Source: Ampelomyces quisqualis
Lineage: Eukaryota; Ascomycota; Dothideomycetes; Pleosporales; Phaeosphaeriaceae
Assembly (NCBI GenBank): GCA_018398575.1
Contig: JAGTXZ010000011.1
Location: 434,001-498,000, forward strand
DNA length: 64,000 bases
Direction of reading: 5' to 3'
In this document: positions 34,632-45,258 of the stretch, one piece after another
Position numbering within the stretch: the first letter of the stretch is position 1
How the letters are laid out: every line of letters starts with the position of its first letter
Made by a program: the position numbers and the translations under genes
Notes under the pieces: generated by a model
Databases searched by the model: none
What the model saw: the letters and a program-made list of their open reading frames with translations, nothing else
What the model was told of the DNA's origin: nothing

Positions 34632-35498
34632 ATGTCGTCCCATGGAGATAACCTCGCGCCGGCGTTCGCGCCGTTCTTTGGCATGGTGGGTATCTGTGCT
34701 GAACTGTTGTTGAAGGCTTGATAGCTAATGGCAGCAGAGCGGCATCGCCTTCGCCGTAAGTTCTCCTCGTCCTCACAGCCTTGGAACTAAGACACGAACC
34801 TCGATTAGATGATCTTCGGATGTACGACTCCCCGCCTCAAACACGTTCAAAGACAGAAGCTGATGAGAGACAGGCATGGGCGCCGCGTTTGGCACAGCAA
34901 AGGCAGGCATCGGGATCGCTGGTATTGGTACCTACAGGCCAGACCTGATCATGAAGGTGCGACTACGTAAGCACGCGTGGGATCATCAGCTGATGCGCAT
35001 ACAGTCCCTCATCCCCATCGTCATGTCCGGTATCCTGGCGGTGTACTCGCTCGTAATATCAGTCCTCATCGCCAGCGACATGAAGCCGCCGCCAGAGAAG
35101 AACTACTCACTGTTCAACGGATTCTGCCACATGGCTGCTGGGCTTTCAGTAGGCTTGTCAGGCCTGGCTGCTGGCTACGCTATTGGAATCGTTGGAGACG
35201 CCGTACGTTGGGTGCGACTTCACAAGCTAGGCAAAGACTAATGTCGGCAGGGTGTACGCTCATTCATGCAGCAGTCGAGGATCTTCGTGGGCATGGTTCT
35301 GATATTGATTTTTGCAGAAGTTTTGGGACTCTACGGGTCAGTACACTCCCCGCAGCCATCCATCCAGCCACCGGGTCGCGAAGGCGCGCCCCGCATCCGA
35401 GGTTGTCTTGTTTGGCGGTTGCGCCTCGGGTTGAGACGCTGCTAACAATGTGCAGTCTCATTGTCGCCCTCATTCTCAACACAGCAGCAAGTGGCTGA
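34632..35498 (+). CDS. vma11: V-type ATPase proteolipid subunit c' (Vma11)
   Basis: Seven exons: 34632-34685, 34738-34755 (18 nt), 34809-34821 (13 nt), 34874-34956, 35005-35202, 35251-35336 and 35456-35498; 164 residues. Introns have GT..AG ends and all junctions are in frame. Four transmembrane helices of the rotor ring are recognisable ('GCMGAAFGTAKAGIGI', 'SLIPIVMSGILAVYSLVI', 'GLSVGLSGLAAGYAIGIVG', 'FVGMVLILIFAEVLGLYGL'), with the proton-carrying Glu in 'IFAEVLGLYG'. 'AGIGTYRPDLIMKSLIPIVMS' and 'NYSLFNGF' match Vma11 (c') rather than Vma3 (c). The subunit is fungal-specific and part of the vacuolar-membrane Vo ring. The 18- and 13-nt microexons encode only SGIAFA and MIFG(C), and would be missed by most gene callers. 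Confidence 0.92.
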
Positions 35499-36329
35499 TT
35501 TGTATAACAGCAACAACTGGGGCCATGTACGAGTAGTTCATGCAAACAACTGGCGCGAGCATGCAGCGCGTGCAAGCAGGGATCTAGATGGTCTCAGCCT
35601 ACGGAGTACGCCCGGACCGCGTACCCCATGGGCAGAAACGCAGGCTGCACGGTGGGCAGGTTTGTGCCTTTGTAGACGTATCCGACGTACACGGTAGATA
35701 GCAATTGAAACTCTGGCAACTGACCGAGGACTTGATCTCGGCCACGGACATGGATGTTGCATCTGCAGGCGGTAGGTACGCCGGCTCCATGGTCGACGAG
35801 TCGACGGGCAAGTTTCGACCCCCGACATGGCGCAGTCGGCCGAGTCGATGATTCCCAGTGAGGTGTCACCGGCGGGCGATTGGCTGCTGTCACAGCCCTG
35901 TCGTCCCAGGCGCATGTGCGGGCGCGCGTGCACGGCGGGGCATGGTCACTACTTACTGGTGAAGCTCCTGCTCCTCGATTCAGTCGACGAATGGGCGCCC
36001 GCCGCCGGACCAAGACGAGGTAAGCAATGCTCCAGGACGTGAACGGCAGCCGGCTGACTTGCACGCCCACGTTCCCCACGTGCGGCTGCGTCATCTTGCT
36101 CCAAGGTACTGTCCTGTACCCCCCGCCAGAGATTGCTCTGGCATTCATTGTCGTCGCCGCCGCCGCCGCCTGCTCCCCGTCAGGCTGACACGACGTTTGG
36201 CCCCGCGGACAAGCAACAGTAGCAATACGCCGCCCTGCCATGCGCTGAGTAGCACGCGGCATCCCCCCGCTCGCTCCTGCCCTGCCCTGCCCTGCCCTGC
36301 CCTGCCCTGTCCTGCCCAACACCGCAACC
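35499..36329. other. intergenic, PKA upstream region
   Basis: 831 bp; no gene supported. Long GC-rich ORFs on the minus strand here have no family content. It ends in a CCTGC pentamer repeat (separate entry). Confidence 0.45.
36276..36315 (+). repeat. (CCTGC)8 microsatellite in the PKA 5' leader
   Basis: Eight tandem pentamers, one with a C-to-T change, ending 14 bases before the PKA ATG. Probably transcribed as part of the 5' UTR. Length would be expected to vary between isolates. Confidence 0.75.
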
Positions 36330-37865
36330 ATGGCGGCTACCATGAAGAACCTGCTGCACCCGATGCAGCACCATCGGGACAAGAAGGAGGGCGCACAGTC
36401 GCAACACCACGCCGGCCCGCTGCATGACCGCAACGACTCGGCCATGGACCGCCCGCGCGAAGAGGAGAAGCGCACTCTTGCCCAGTGGGAGGACAAGAAG
36501 CACCCGCTCAGCCCGGACGAGATAGACATAGACCCGGACAAGAAGGTCGTGGGGCACTCGTCCAAGGTGCTGCGCGAGGAGGACTTTGAGCTCATCAAGA
36601 CGCTGGGCACTGGTGCGCCGCATTGCTTGCCGCTTGCCGCTCAAGGCGCCAGCCACTTACTGACGCAACGTCAGGTACTTTTGCGCGCGTGTGGCTGGTG
36701 CGCCTGAAGGACGCCACAGCCGAGGACGAAGACAAGGTGTTTGCGCTCAAGATCCTGCGCAAGGTCGATGGTGCGCTGACCCTGGTCATGTTGCGCCCCA
36801 GCACAGCTAATGCCATGCCCCAGTCATCCGCCTCAAGCAAGTCGAGCACGTCCGGAATGAGCGCAACGTCCTCGCCAAAGTCGCCGGACACCCCTTCATA
36901 ACGACCATGGTCGCCAGTTTCCAATCGCTCGAGTCTCTCTACATGGTGGTACGCAGCCTTGCTCAAGAGGGATGCCGTGTTGGTGGCTGACGTCTGACAG
37001 CTGGACTACTGCCCGGGCGGCGAAGTCTTCAGCTACCTACGAAGAGCGCGCCGCTTCAACGAGCCCACCTCGCAGTTCTACGCAGCCGAGATTGTGCTTA
37101 TATTAGAATTTCTCCACGAGCGGGAAGGAGTTGCCTACCGAGACCTGAAGCCGGAGAATATCCTCATAGACGCCGAGGGACACTTGAAGTTGGTCGACTT
37201 TGGGTTTGCAAAGAAAGTCGAGGATAGTCAGTATTCGCTCTCGCGGCGTGAAAGCGCGGGCTGACTTGCTGTAGGGGAAACTTATACACTCTGTGGCACT
37301 CCCGAGTACCTGGCACCCGAGGTCATCAGGAACACAGGTGCGTCTTTTTCATACCAAGTGACAGGCTTCAACTGACACGTCTAGGCCACGGAACGGCAGT
37401 CGATTGGTGGGCTTTTGGCATACTGGTATACGAGTTTCTGGTTGGCCAACCGCCCTTCTGGGACCAGAACCCCATGAAGATCTACGAGCAGTAAGCCAGA
37501 CTCACGCTACTATTTATGTGTATGATGCCTGACATTTGTGCAGGATTGTAGAAGGCAAAGTCCGCTTCCCAAGCGCAATGTCGGCAGATGCACGCGACCT
37601 CATTTCCGGTCTATGTACGGTCGACACCTCCAAGCGACTCGGCAACATAAGTGGCGGCGCCGGCCGCGTCAAGTCACATGCATGGTTCAAAAATATTGAC
37701 TGGAACCGTCTATACAATCGCGAAGTAAACGGCCCCATCGTTCCACACCTCCGAGGGGCAGCCGACACGCGGAATTTCGACGAGTACGAGCCCGAAAACG
37801 AGCATCGCGACGCTTACACGAAGGAGCTAAGCGACAAGTGGGACGACTCTTTCAAGGACTTTTAG
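36330..37865 (+). CDS. cAMP-dependent protein kinase catalytic subunit
   Basis: Seven exons: 36330-36612, 36675-36770, 36824-36948, 37001-37226, 37275-37337, 37385-37490 and 37544-37865; 406 residues, all junctions in frame. An ~85-residue N-terminal extension precedes the kinase. Motifs: Gly loop 'LGTGTFARVWL', 'VFALKILRK' (ATP Lys), catalytic 'AYRDLKPENILID', 'VDFGFAKK', activation loop 'ETYTLCGTPEYLAPE' (phospho-Thr before LCGTPEY) and the C-terminal hydrophobic motif 'DDSFKDF'. It phosphorylates R-R-x-S/T substrates downstream of adenylate cyclase in growth, stress and infection-related development. Fungi usually have two catalytic subunits; I cannot say which paralogue this is with certainty (the short N-terminus leans to the Pka2 group). 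Confidence 0.93.
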
Positions 37866-38904
37866 ATGCTAAATGCCTATAGATGGAAAGGCTTGTATGG
37901 GCATGGTGGGCTCTGCGATTGGCGCAGAGAAGACAAGGATGTATCTTGCGTCGCAAGCACACGCACAGCAGCATACCAGGCAGCGAGTAGAGCACAGGAC
38001 GTGCACCCCCTGACGACCACACACGAAGCGTGTATTTCTCAAAGAGCCTATTGCGGGGTTTTCTGCACATGTACAGACGATTGCTAGGGCCAACACGGTG
38101 AAACTTTTTGTTTTCCGTGGTGGAAAACGATATACGACTGGATATTCATTCTTCCGAATTCATGTCAACACACATATGTACATTATTATTCTCATGCCAT
38201 GACCCTTTTTTTTCAACCTTCTCGCCTCCCCTTTTCAAGCGCTGCTTTTTTTTCGTCATCCTTTTTCTTCGCAATTTCAGTGGCTTTTTATCCGCCCCTC
38301 CACTACATCAATCTCGGAAAACTAACATGCCCCCAGTCCTTGCTCTCCCCGCGCTGCATAAACACCCGCATACATACCCTGCACGCAGGCGCTGAACTTT
38401 GCAGCGCAAACACATGTCTTTTGGCAACGGAGCATGTCGGACACGTTACTACGACTCCTTTTTGTTGGGCGTGTTCAGGGATGTCTAGTGGGTTGAGGAC
38501 GGTGCTGGTGGTGGTAGTAGTAGTAGTAGCAGAATCCAATAGTGCTCTATCTTGTCTTTTACCACACTCCCACATGTATATCATTCGCCTGGACAAAGAG
38601 ATGGGCATGCTCCTAGCGCTTTGGAGGTATACCAGTCCATGTCTCATAGCGGACATGCTCGGTGAACACACAGTGCTGGACAAGCAACGGAAGCAGAGTG
38701 CCAGGTCAAGCTTGCGATGAAGGTAGGGCTCTAGCGGCAGTGAAACATGAAGCTGACGCGTGCAGCACGCCGGACGGGTGGCGAGGAGCAGGCGAATCCT
38801 TCCGAGCTCAAAGGCGTCCTTGGATCGCTGAGCTCCAGCTTGCTGTCTGCGCGCCTCTGGTCTGCAGCACCTCCCTCCCCGTCGCCGCCCTCGACGCTGC
38901 GTTG
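37866..38904. other. intergenic, no gene seen
   Basis: About 1.04 kb between PKA and ssk1, both on the plus strand. T-rich tracts around 38,205-38,280 and a (TAG)n-like run near 38,513-38,530. The frame of ssk1 stays open upstream to 38,662, so an alternative upstream start is possible but has no conserved content. Confidence 0.45.
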
Positions 38905-40860
38905 ATGTCGAGCATAAAGACGCGCCTGCAGCATGCGCGCAGCAAGTTCCTGCGCAGACACAGCCAGACCTCGTCCTCGACCGCGACGGCGCGCTCGGTC
39001 ACGTGGTCGGCGGCCAGCGAGAGGGACGACGGCTATTGCTCGGCAGCAGCACCCACGGCGTGTCCGCAGGTCACGCTCGAGGCACCCACGCCCATGCACC
39101 CGCCCGCCGTGCGCCGGCCCAGCGACATCAGCGCCCACCACCCACCAGCAACGGCACCCACCGCCTCCGGCGCCTCGATGCTGCACCGCAAGATCTGGGT
39201 CAAGCGGCCCAACGCCTCGGCCACGCTGGTCCAGATCCGCGAGGACGACGTCGTCGACGACGTGCGGGACATGATCCTCAAAAAGTACCACAACTCGCTG
39301 GGCAGGAGCTTCGACGCCCCCGACGTGACGCTGCGCATCGTCCCCCGCGACGCCGCACGAGGCCCGGACCGCACCCTGGGGCCCGAGGAGGACATGTGCC
39401 GCACGCTCGACGCCTACTTTCCCGGCGGCCAGCAGGTCACCGAGGCGCTGGTCATCGACGTGCCCCAGCGCAGGACCCCCCGGCCGTCGCCGCTGGTGCC
39501 CGCCTTCTACACCCACCACGACGATCACAGGACCCACCAGACCGAATACTTCCCGCCCATGCCCGCCATGCCCTCGCCCGCCGCCGCCGCCGCCGACCCT
39601 CGCCTGCCACTCCCACACGCCCACTCGATAGCCGTCCTCAACACCGGCCAGCTGCCCCCCCTGCCTTCCCCGGGGGGCACCAGGAGACCGCTCCACCACA
39701 GCAGCCGCCCGAAATACCCGCGACACAACACCGCCTCCCCTACCACGCTGACAGGCGCCATTCCCTCGTCTGCCACGAGCATCCGTGCCCCGACTCGACC
39801 GCGCCACGACTCCTCCGCCTCTGACACAAAGCACTCTGCCACCTCCAACAACCCCATCCCGACGCCTCCCGTCCCGACCGATTCCATCGCCCGACAGTCC
39901 TCGAACCCTCCGACTCCCCGCGTTGCCTCTCCTCTGCCGCATAACCCAATCAAGAAGCGAAAAAAGAAGCTGCCGTTGGAGCCGCCTGGCCTGCCAGCTG
40001 GCTTGCTGGATGGCTCAGTGCCGCCCATCAATGTCTTGATCGTCGAAGACAACATCATCAACTTGCGCGTCTTGGGTGCTTTTATGCAGCGTCTCAAGGT
40101 ACGCTGGCAGCGGGCCATGAACGGCAAGGAAGCTGTGACCAAGTGGAAGGCCGGCGGTTTCCATTTGGTGCTCATGGACATTCAGCTACCCGTCATGAAC
40201 GGTCTCGAGGCTACCAAGGAGATTCGGCGGCTGGAACGTGTCAATAGCATCGGCGTTTTCAGCAGCGGAAGCAGTGAGGCCCCACACAACAGACTGGGTC
40301 AGGACGGCAGCGGATCGGAAGAGCCTCAAGAGGATGACCGGCTGGGTGACAAGGGCCTCTTCAAGAGCCCTGTCATCATCGTCGCGCTTACAGCCAGTTC
40401 GCTTCAAAGTGACAGGCACGAGGCTCTGGCAGCTGGCTGTAACGACTTCTTGACAAAGGTAAGAACTGCACTCGCAACTCTGTCAGCACAAAACTAACAA
40501 TACTGGTAGCCCGTCAACTTTGTCTGGCTCGAACGCAAGGTCAAGGAGTGGGGGTGCATGCAGGCCCTCATCGATTTCGACGGTTGGCGCAAGTGGAAGG
40601 ACTTTGCCGACAAGTCGGAGACAATGGACTCGAAATCGAAAATGTCGGCATCTTTCTCCAGCATTGCGCCCCAGAAGAAGAAGGATGCTGCACTCGCCCC
40701 TACGTTGGCAGCCAACGCACCAGACAGCGGCGTGAATGGAGTGAAGAAGGAAGAAGAGAAGGAGAAGAGGAGCAAGAGAAAGAGTACCGGGGTCATACCG
40801 CCGCCAGTACTGATGGAGGAGAGTGAGACAGGCACACCGGATGCAGAAAGTTCCGGCTAG
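38905..40860 (+). CDS. ssk1: Ssk1 response regulator (HOG pathway)
   Basis: Two exons, 38905-40458 and 40510-40860 (51-bp intron); 634 residues from MSSIKTRLQ. An N-terminal region with a conserved fungal Ssk1 block ('LHRKIWVKRPNASATLVQIREDDVVDDVRDMILKKY' region, about 92-130) is followed by a Pro/Ser-rich linker. The receiver domain begins at 'NVLIVEDNIIN', with phospho-acceptor Asp-425 in 'VLMDIQLPVMNG', Thr in 'VALTASS' and Lys in 'NDFLTKPVNF'; the intron falls directly after that Lys. A basic tail follows. Ssk1 receives phosphate from Ypd1 and, when unphosphorylated, activates the Ssk2-type MAPKKK for osmotic and fungicide responses. GC content is higher here than in neighbouring genes, giving long spurious ORFs on the other strands. 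Confidence 0.94.
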
Positions 40861-41577
40861 TACTTGACTCTGCCCACCACACATTGCCAATATCGACTCG
40901 AACCCGAACGGTTTACAACGATTCCACCACATCACCCACACCGCCTAGATCCACCAACAGCAAGTCCCTCGGTTGTAGAATGCCACACCAGCCATTTCCT
41001 ATTTTTTTCTTTGGTCACATCTTGCATGGAACGGATTTCTCAATTGTCTGTTAGCCTTGTCCGGCACTATCACCTCCTGGAGAATGCGTCCGATCCGCCC
41101 GCTGCAGGCCCAGTGGGCTGGGTGCCGAACGCATATTATCCTGGCCGCTATTGCAAACCCGCATTACACGTACACGATTTGCATGCGAGTTTTTTCGCAC
41201 TGCATTTGGCGCGCATCATGCGCTGGAAACGGCCTGAACGTCGAGAGCAGAGTGTCGTATGTAGGCGTAATGATAATGTAGAAGTCAGTGCTCCAAACTC
41301 ATGAATGGACCTCTGTGAAAGAGTGATTTTTGCAAGACGCGGTCATGTCATCAATCTGGAGTCCCCGCCCCGCGACTGGCTAACGAGTCTCCCTCTGGAT
41401 GGACTCGAAGTATTCAACACTCGTCTTTTGATCATCATAAACAGCGGCACCGAAGAGCACATTCTTGTTGTGTTTGCCAATCCCCTCTATATTTCTTCTT
41501 CTTGCAACGTCACTCTGACACTTGGCTATTCCAAACCAACAAAGAACCTCCCCAGGCGGGGGAGTGTTGGGAAAAGA
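40861..41577. other. intergenic, no gene seen
   Basis: 717 bp between the convergent ends of ssk1 and the FAD monooxygenase. ORFs of 70-146 codons lack recognisable family content. Confidence 0.45.
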
Positions 41578-42726
41578 TCAGAGATGTGAGGGGAAAGGGG
41601 CGTGGAGGGTAGAGATGGTAGCTGTAGCGGTTTGCAAGCCAGCCGACCATTGCGGATAGATTTGGGTGAGCCAGGTGGGCAAGTCATGGGCGTTAGTGAC
41701 GTGGTTTCTCGCAATCGAGTCTGCGAGACTGATGGCGTCGCGTAGAGCGTTGTTTGCACCGTTGCCGCCGACAATGGGCTCGGCGTGGGCTGCGTCGCCG
41801 ATCATGACTACGCCTTGTTGCGCGAGGGTGCAGAGGTCTTGGCGGGGTAAATGCGTGGTGCGCATCAACCAGTGCAGAATCCTGTCGTTGCTGAATGCTC
41901 CAGGCTCGAAGATGGTGGCAAAAGGCTGCGGTAGGGTAGTTTGATGGATTGTCTTCAATTCTTGGAAGAGTTCTTCGGGAATGACGGATGCGTTGGAAAG
42001 TGCTCGGTCGGGTTGGTGGAGTGCGTCTTCCGTACCGCGGGATGGACGCGAATATGTCCAGCTGATACTGACGAGCTCGCTTTTGTACTCATTGATGCAG
42101 ACGTTCAGTCGTGACTCTTTATACCGGAGATTGATGGCCGTAGAGTCTTGCAGGTGGGGTTGAATCTTCTCTTCAAATTCCGAGCGATTGACCCTTCTCT
42201 TGCCGTTGAACACGACGTATGGCAGTATATCGAGCTTGCTATCCGGAAGCAGCAACGTTCTTAGGCTGGAGTGGGGGCCATCTGCTCCAACCACCATGCC
42301 GTCGCGTACCTGTTGTCCATTTTCAAAGCGTAGACTGGGGGGACTGCTGGGCGAACACTCTACATGCTGGAGCTCATGGTTCTGCTTCACATTCAGCCCC
42401 TCTCTTAGCCATTCTTCTAGCTTCCCTCGATTGGCGCGAAAACATGGTCCTTCATTCGAGTTCCCGGGTGCGGCGTTGTTGATTATCCCCATGCCACCGA
42501 CCGCTGTGTCGACTGCTAACCGGCTTTTGAAAGCATGCTCGTCAACGCCGAGTACACCCAAGAGAGGGGTATATGTAGACGCATAGAGTGTGATGCCGTA
42601 GTTATGTGCCGGTGGTGCAGAGTTGCGGTCGTAGAGGACTGCTGAAATGCCGCGTTGGTGGAGACAGCGACCGAGTGTGAGACCGCTAAGGCCTGCACCG
42701 ACTATATTGATCGTCTGTCTGGCCAT
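41578..42726 (-). CDS. FAD-dependent monooxygenase (PHBH/salicylate-hydroxylase fold)
   Basis: A single exon, 382 residues. N-terminal dinucleotide fold 'NIVGAGLSGLTLGRCL' (GxGxxG), 'VVGADGPHSSLR' (DG motif) and 'GVVMIGDAAHAEPIVGGNGANNALRDA' (GD motif) are all intact and in order, as in group A aromatic or polyketide hydroxylases. It uses NAD(P)H and O2. The substrate cannot be read from sequence, and there is no biosynthetic cluster around it. Slightly shorter than the usual 400-450 residues; no C-terminal extension. Confidence 0.88.
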   Translation of the reverse strand: MARQTINIVGAGLSGLTLGRCLHQRGISAVLYDRNSAPPAHNYGITLYASTYTPLLGVLGVDEHAFKSRLAVDTAVGGMGIINNAAPGNSNEGPCFRANRGKLEEWLREGLNVKQNHELQHVECSPSSPPSLRFENGQQVRDGMVVGADGPHSSLRTLLLPDSKLDILPYVVFNGKRRVNRSEFEEKIQPHLQDSTAINLRYKESRLNVCINEYKSELVSISWTYSRPSRGTEDALHQPDRALSNASVIPEELFQELKTIHQTTLPQPFATIFEPGAFSNDRILHWLMRTTHLPRQDLCTLAQQGVVMIGDAAHAEPIVGGNGANNALRDAISLADSIARNHVTNAHDLPTWLTQIYPQWSAGLQTATATISTLHAPFPSHL

Positions 42727-43023
42727 TGTGGCTGAGAGACTTCAGCGTCACGTAGTCTTTCAATGTTGCGAAGGATGATAATTGGCTCGGACGAAGAGGA
42801 TCAATAATGACATAGTGTGTTGAACGACGCTATACGCAGACCTGCTCCTAAGCTATGCTGTTTTAGTGACTAGTGTAGCTTTAGACGGTTCCTCGTACTC
42901 TGGGGTCGTACGTGTTGCCCATGATGGAAGGGTACACAGTCGGTGGCTCGAGGAGACAAAGATTGCAATACATTCTTTGGGGGGAGCCCTGCATGATGAG
43001 CAGAGCACAAAGTGGCCCAGGAT

Positions 43024-43422
43024 CTACCACTCCAAGCTCAAGCTGTCGGCCCAAGTTCCATTCTTCTCCACCTTAAGCACTTCAGATACATTCTCACTGC
43101 CCAAATCCCCGCCATAGAAATGAGCAAAGCATCCTCGACCGACCTCTTCCCACTTGATTTCGGCCTTCTTGTCGGCTTGCACGACGCCGTCGCCATCAGT
43201 CCCCGCAGCCAAAACGGTGTACTTGATCCTCAGCAGCCACAGTTCAGAGAAAGTGTCGAACCACTTGTCTGCAGTGCTGGCGACTTGTTCCGATGTTGAC
43301 AAGTGAATGTAACCATCTTTGCGGTCCAGATCTGATAGAGGCAGACGCGGTGGAAGCGTCGATGGTGGGGCAGATGGCAAAATTTTGTATAGATATTGCG
43401 GGAGCGGCGATGGGGCGGGCAT
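43024..43422 (-). CDS. DUF952 family protein
   Basis: A single exon, 132 residues. The block 'DRKDGYIHLSTSEQVASTADKWF' and the terminal 'FAHFYGGDLG' match the small DUF952 family found in bacteria and fungi, whose function is not established. Length is typical (110-150). It is divergent from the IPK1 gene. Confidence 0.8.
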   Translation of the reverse strand: MPAPSPLPQYLYKILPSAPPSTLPPRLPLSDLDRKDGYIHLSTSEQVASTADKWFDTFSELWLLRIKYTVLAAGTDGDGVVQADKKAEIKWEEVGRGCFAHFYGGDLGSENVSEVLKVEKNGTWADSLSLEW

Positions 43423-43538
43423 GATAAATATTCAGTCTGTACGAGAAGTCTGGAGAGGCTCTCTATGAATGTTGCAAGTTTCGAGGATGTCCGTCATCAG
43501 ATGCATCTTCTTCGAAATCACCGACATTGTTAGCGAGC

Positions 43539-43752
43539 TTACGTAACACGCGCCACGGCCCACACTTGCCTCAAAGGACGCGTTCAGGTTCCGCGCCACG
43601 GAAAGCTTCAGCTACCAGAGCCATGTACTTTCGATCTAGTATCTACGTCAAGGAGGAAAGCGTTCCGCGTGCCAGGCAAAACGTCACCAGCAATCACAAT
43701 TCCACCTGGGACGCGACGTCACAGTTCCGCAAACATATATCAACACGTGACG
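43539..43752. promoter_or_regulatory. cluster of bZIP-type sites between the DUF952 and IPK1 genes
   Basis: TTACGTAA (Yap/AP-1-like palindrome) at 43539-43546; ACGTCA (half CRE) at 43645-43650, 43681-43686 and 43716-43721; and GTGACG at 43747-43752, all in the 550-bp divergent spacer. Clustering is more than I would expect by chance in a stretch this short, but I have not computed it. Confidence 0.45.
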
Positions 43753-43974
43753 CGGTAGAGGTTACCACCTATGGCCGCCAGAAGCGCCTCGCAGTCGTAG
43801 CAATGGTCACACCGTTAACTATCAGCTTCGATATCCCCTCACACCCATCCTCCGATCAAAAACTGCCTGCCGATCTCCCTACACCACGCTCAACGCATCG
43901 TATCTCAACACATCTTTCGAAGCAAGCTCGAGGCGCACCGAGTACCCTCAGAGACACTGCAAACGACGCAAAAC

Positions 43975-45258
43975 ATGGAAACTTCTAGACACGAGACTTG
44001 CTCATCAGACCGTATTCCTGGGACTATCTTGCTCTCCAACGATGACTGGGCAGCACTCACTAGCCTAAAACAATCGCGCTCACATTACTGCGTTGCGAGA
44101 GCCAGCCATACCGCCGCGGAGCTATCCGTATCCTTTGAGTACTTTAACCAAGGTGGTGCCAATGCCATTTTCAAGATTCACTCGTGGTCACCATCTGCTT
44201 CGGCGAACCATCAATATTTCCTCTTCGTGGACGCCAACATCGAGGACTTAAGGGCCACTCCGGTTCGCCAACCCAAACTTGTCGATAAAGTACTGCGAGT
44301 CAACAGAGGGTTGGAAAAAACTTTGCGGAGCGAGGAAGTCATCTCTGGCTTCTACGATCACGTTCGTCCGCTTTTCGCCCCAAAGGCACGGCTGACCACT
44401 GTTGTACTAACGCGAAGAGCTGAGTGTACACTTGGTCCGGTCAGCATGCCAGACCTGGACTGGAGAACTTATCTCATGGAGCATCAAGGTGTTATGCTCC
44501 ATCCCAAGGTCATGGAAGATTTGAGATCGAAGTGTGACGCTATTTGTAGAGAGGACGGCACACAAACCACCAAACCATGGGGCATTTTGCTCCCTGATCT
44601 CTCACCGCAATTAGGATCTTCTATCACTATTGAGGTCAAGCCGAAATGGCTTTCGCAGTCACCTACCGCTCCGTCGAATGCCATACGCTGTCGTACATGC
44701 GCGCTACATGTCGCAAAGCCGAAGGATGTTTCAAAGTACGTGTGTCCTCTAAAGTTACTGGGTGGTAGCTGGGACGTTGTCTATCCATGGGTTTCGGGTA
44801 GAGTTGCTGAGCAGCTTGGTGATCACATCAAATCAATTGGTCCACCAGTCCAGACTCGAGCCACGGACATCGCATCTCATCTCGCTCAATACATCACGGA
44901 AGGTCATGGACGAGATCTGCTCCGCCGGCTCGAGGCTTTACAGAGGAACCTCGACCAACAAGGGGTCCTTTACCGGACACGTATAACGACAACCTCACAA
45001 GAGACTAGAAACGCGTTCGACCACAATCTGCGGCTGGCGATGACATTACGTGATTGCTCGCTTTACTTAAGGATCGGCTACAACTCTTCTGGTGCTATAC
45101 CAGGCACAATTGACTGCAAGTTGGGCGATCTCGATTTCAAGTCTGCCGACAAGATAGAAGACTGGGCTACCAAGGAAAGCGAGCTACTGGAATCGGGAGC
45201 GTACATACGAAGAACCAACGACGACCCGGGCTGTCTAATCACTGGACGATTATTGTAA
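43975..45258 (+). CDS. ipk1: inositol-pentakisphosphate 2-kinase
   Basis: A single exon, 427 residues. It makes InsP6 (phytate) from Ins(1,3,4,5,6)P5. Visible family blocks: 'EYFNQGGANAIFKI' (the IPK Gly-rich ATP loop), 'DKVLRVNRGL', 'GILLPDLSPQLGSSITIEVKPKW' region, a Cys pair 'RCRTCALH' of the zinc-binding region, 'RDCSLYLRI' and the C-terminal 'CKLGDLDFKSADKIEDW'. Nuclear or cytosolic; InsP6 supports mRNA export with Gle1. An ORF on the same strand ending at 43988 overlaps the start but has no family content. Confidence 0.88.
   Translation: METSRHETCSSDRIPGTILLSNDDWAALTSLKQSRSHYCVARASHTAAELSVSFEYFNQGGANAIFKIHSWSPSASANHQYFLFVDANIEDLRATPVRQPKLVDKVLRVNRGLEKTLRSEEVISGFYDHVRPLFAPKARLTTVVLTRRAECTLGPVSMPDLDWRTYLMEHQGVMLHPKVMEDLRSKCDAICREDGTQTTKPWGILLPDLSPQLGSSITIEVKPKWLSQSPTAPSNAIRCRTCALHVAKPKDVSKYVCPLKLLGGSWDVVYPWVSGRVAEQLGDHIKSIGPPVQTRATDIASHLAQYITEGHGRDLLRRLEALQRNLDQQGVLYRTRITTTSQETRNAFDHNLRLAMTLRDCSLYLRIGYNSSGAIPGTIDCKLGDLDFKSADKIEDWATKESELLESGAYIRRTNDDPGCLITGRLL

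Noticed and set aside
35594..36610. 338-codon minus-strand ORF over the PKA promoter and first exon
   Set aside because: Low-complexity, includes translated CCTGC repeats; no family likeness.
39003..39824. 273-codon plus-strand ORF in a second frame of ssk1
   Set aside because: His/Arg/Pro-rich out-of-frame shadow of the GC-rich linker.
38731..39942. 403-codon ORF on the minus strand opposite ssk1
   Set aside because: Arises from the high third-position GC of ssk1; Arg/Gly-rich without domain content. The plus strand encodes a recognisable Ssk1.
43527..43988. 153-codon ORF overlapping the IPK1 start
   Set aside because: Reads through the promoter site cluster, no family content, overlaps the IPK1 start in another frame.
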